Shown here: one piece after another, positions 63,874 to 64,000 of the stretch | Layout of the letters: each line of letters starts with the position of its first letter | Position numbering within the stretch: position 1 is the stretch's first letter | Assembly (NCBI RefSeq): GCF_011045835.1 | Contig: NZ_CP047349.1 | Coordinates: 3,100,001 to 3,164,000 of the forward strand | Direction of reading: 5' to 3' | DNA: 64,000 bases | From: Proteus terrae subsp. cibarius | GTDB taxonomy: Bacteria > Pseudomonadota > Gammaproteobacteria > Enterobacterales > Enterobacteriaceae | Notes under the pieces: generated by a model | Told to the model about the DNA's origin: nothing | The model's input: only the letters and a program-made list of their open reading frames with translations | Databases searched by the model: none | Translations under genes and position numbers: made by a program

Positions 63874-64000
63874 ATGAAGCCTATTATTAAAAACTCATTA
63901 GCCTTAATACTTCTACTTTTCCCTGTTGCGGAAGTAATGGCTAAATCAGATGTGACATGTACAGTAGATAAACCAACGCAACAATTACATATTACTGTAA
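63874..64000 (+). CDS. minor fimbrial subunit or adhesin, N-terminal part (cut by window edge)
   Basis: An ATG with GGAG upstream opens a frame that runs past the window. The visible 42 residues are a signal peptide (MKPIIKNSLALILLLFPVAEVMA) followed by KSDVTCTVDKPTQQLHITV, the start of a pilin-type domain with an early cysteine. Its place after the usher suggests a minor subunit or tip adhesin; which one cannot be told. Confidence 0.8.
   Translation, partial: MKPIIKNSLALILLLFPVAEVMAKSDVTCTVDKPTQQLHITV

Overview
The window is chromosomal DNA of a gammaproteobacterium of the order Enterobacterales, most likely a Proteus species. The core proteins are close in length and motif to their E. coli counterparts, the DNA is AT-rich, and two Proteus-type markers are present: an autotransporter subtilase matching Proteus toxic agglutinin (Pta), and an MrpJ-type regulator in front of a chaperone-usher fimbrial operon. 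The species is inferred, not proven.

Layout. 0-13.7 kb is a conserved housekeeping block: polB end, rapA, rluA, a probable 30-residue membrane protein gene, djlA, then lptD-surA-pdxA-rsmA-apaG-apaH with overlapping or abutting genes, and folA. 13.7-19.4 kb is accessory: a LysE/RhtC-type exporter, an unrecognised AT-rich gene and the Pta autotransporter, sitting where two blocks that are far apart in E. coli have been joined. 19.4-35.7 kb is a second conserved block: ftsP, plsC, parC, parE, yqiA, cpdA, nudF, tolC, ygiB, ygiC, ygiD, ribB with an FMN riboswitch, ubiK. 35.7-39.7 kb holds an alpha-glucoside PTS operon with a divergent GntR/UTRA regulator. 39.7-53.9 kb is a third conserved block: hldE, glnE, ygiF, ygiM, cca, folB, plsY, tsaD and the rpsU-dnaG-rpoD operon. 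From the tRNA-Ile2 gene (54.2 kb) onward the DNA is accessory: a two-gene AB5-type toxin operon, a bestrophin remnant, a chemoreceptor, and a fimbrial operon with its MrpJ-like regulator that runs off the right edge.

Main points of interest. (1) A B-then-A toxin operon at 54.7-55.9 kb. The A protein is a pertussis-toxin-S1-like ADP-ribosyltransferase that keeps the Arg, His and Glu positions but has no cysteine and an altered STS motif. The B protein has cholera-toxin-B-like cysteine spacing. The operon has its own palindrome upstream and a strong terminator downstream. (2) A ParC about 233 residues longer than E. coli ParC because the C-terminal DNA-wrapping domain is internally duplicated with a constant offset of 237 residues. 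(3) A putative small hydrophobic protein gene between djlA and rluA with promoter, ribosome-binding site and a large inverted repeat. (4) An orphan 374-residue AT-rich gene beside pta.

How the genes work together: lptD and surA serve outer-membrane assembly; tolC, lptD, Pta and the fimbrial usher all depend on that pathway. parC/parE separate chromosomes. rpsU-dnaG-rpoD couples translation, replication and transcription initiation. Start codons were reassigned where homology and ribosome-binding sites disagreed with the longest reading frame (rapA, surA, apaG, plsC, cpdA with a TTG start, tolC, hldE, ygiM, cca with a GTG start, plsY, dnaG, rpoD, the chemoreceptor and the fimbrial chaperone).
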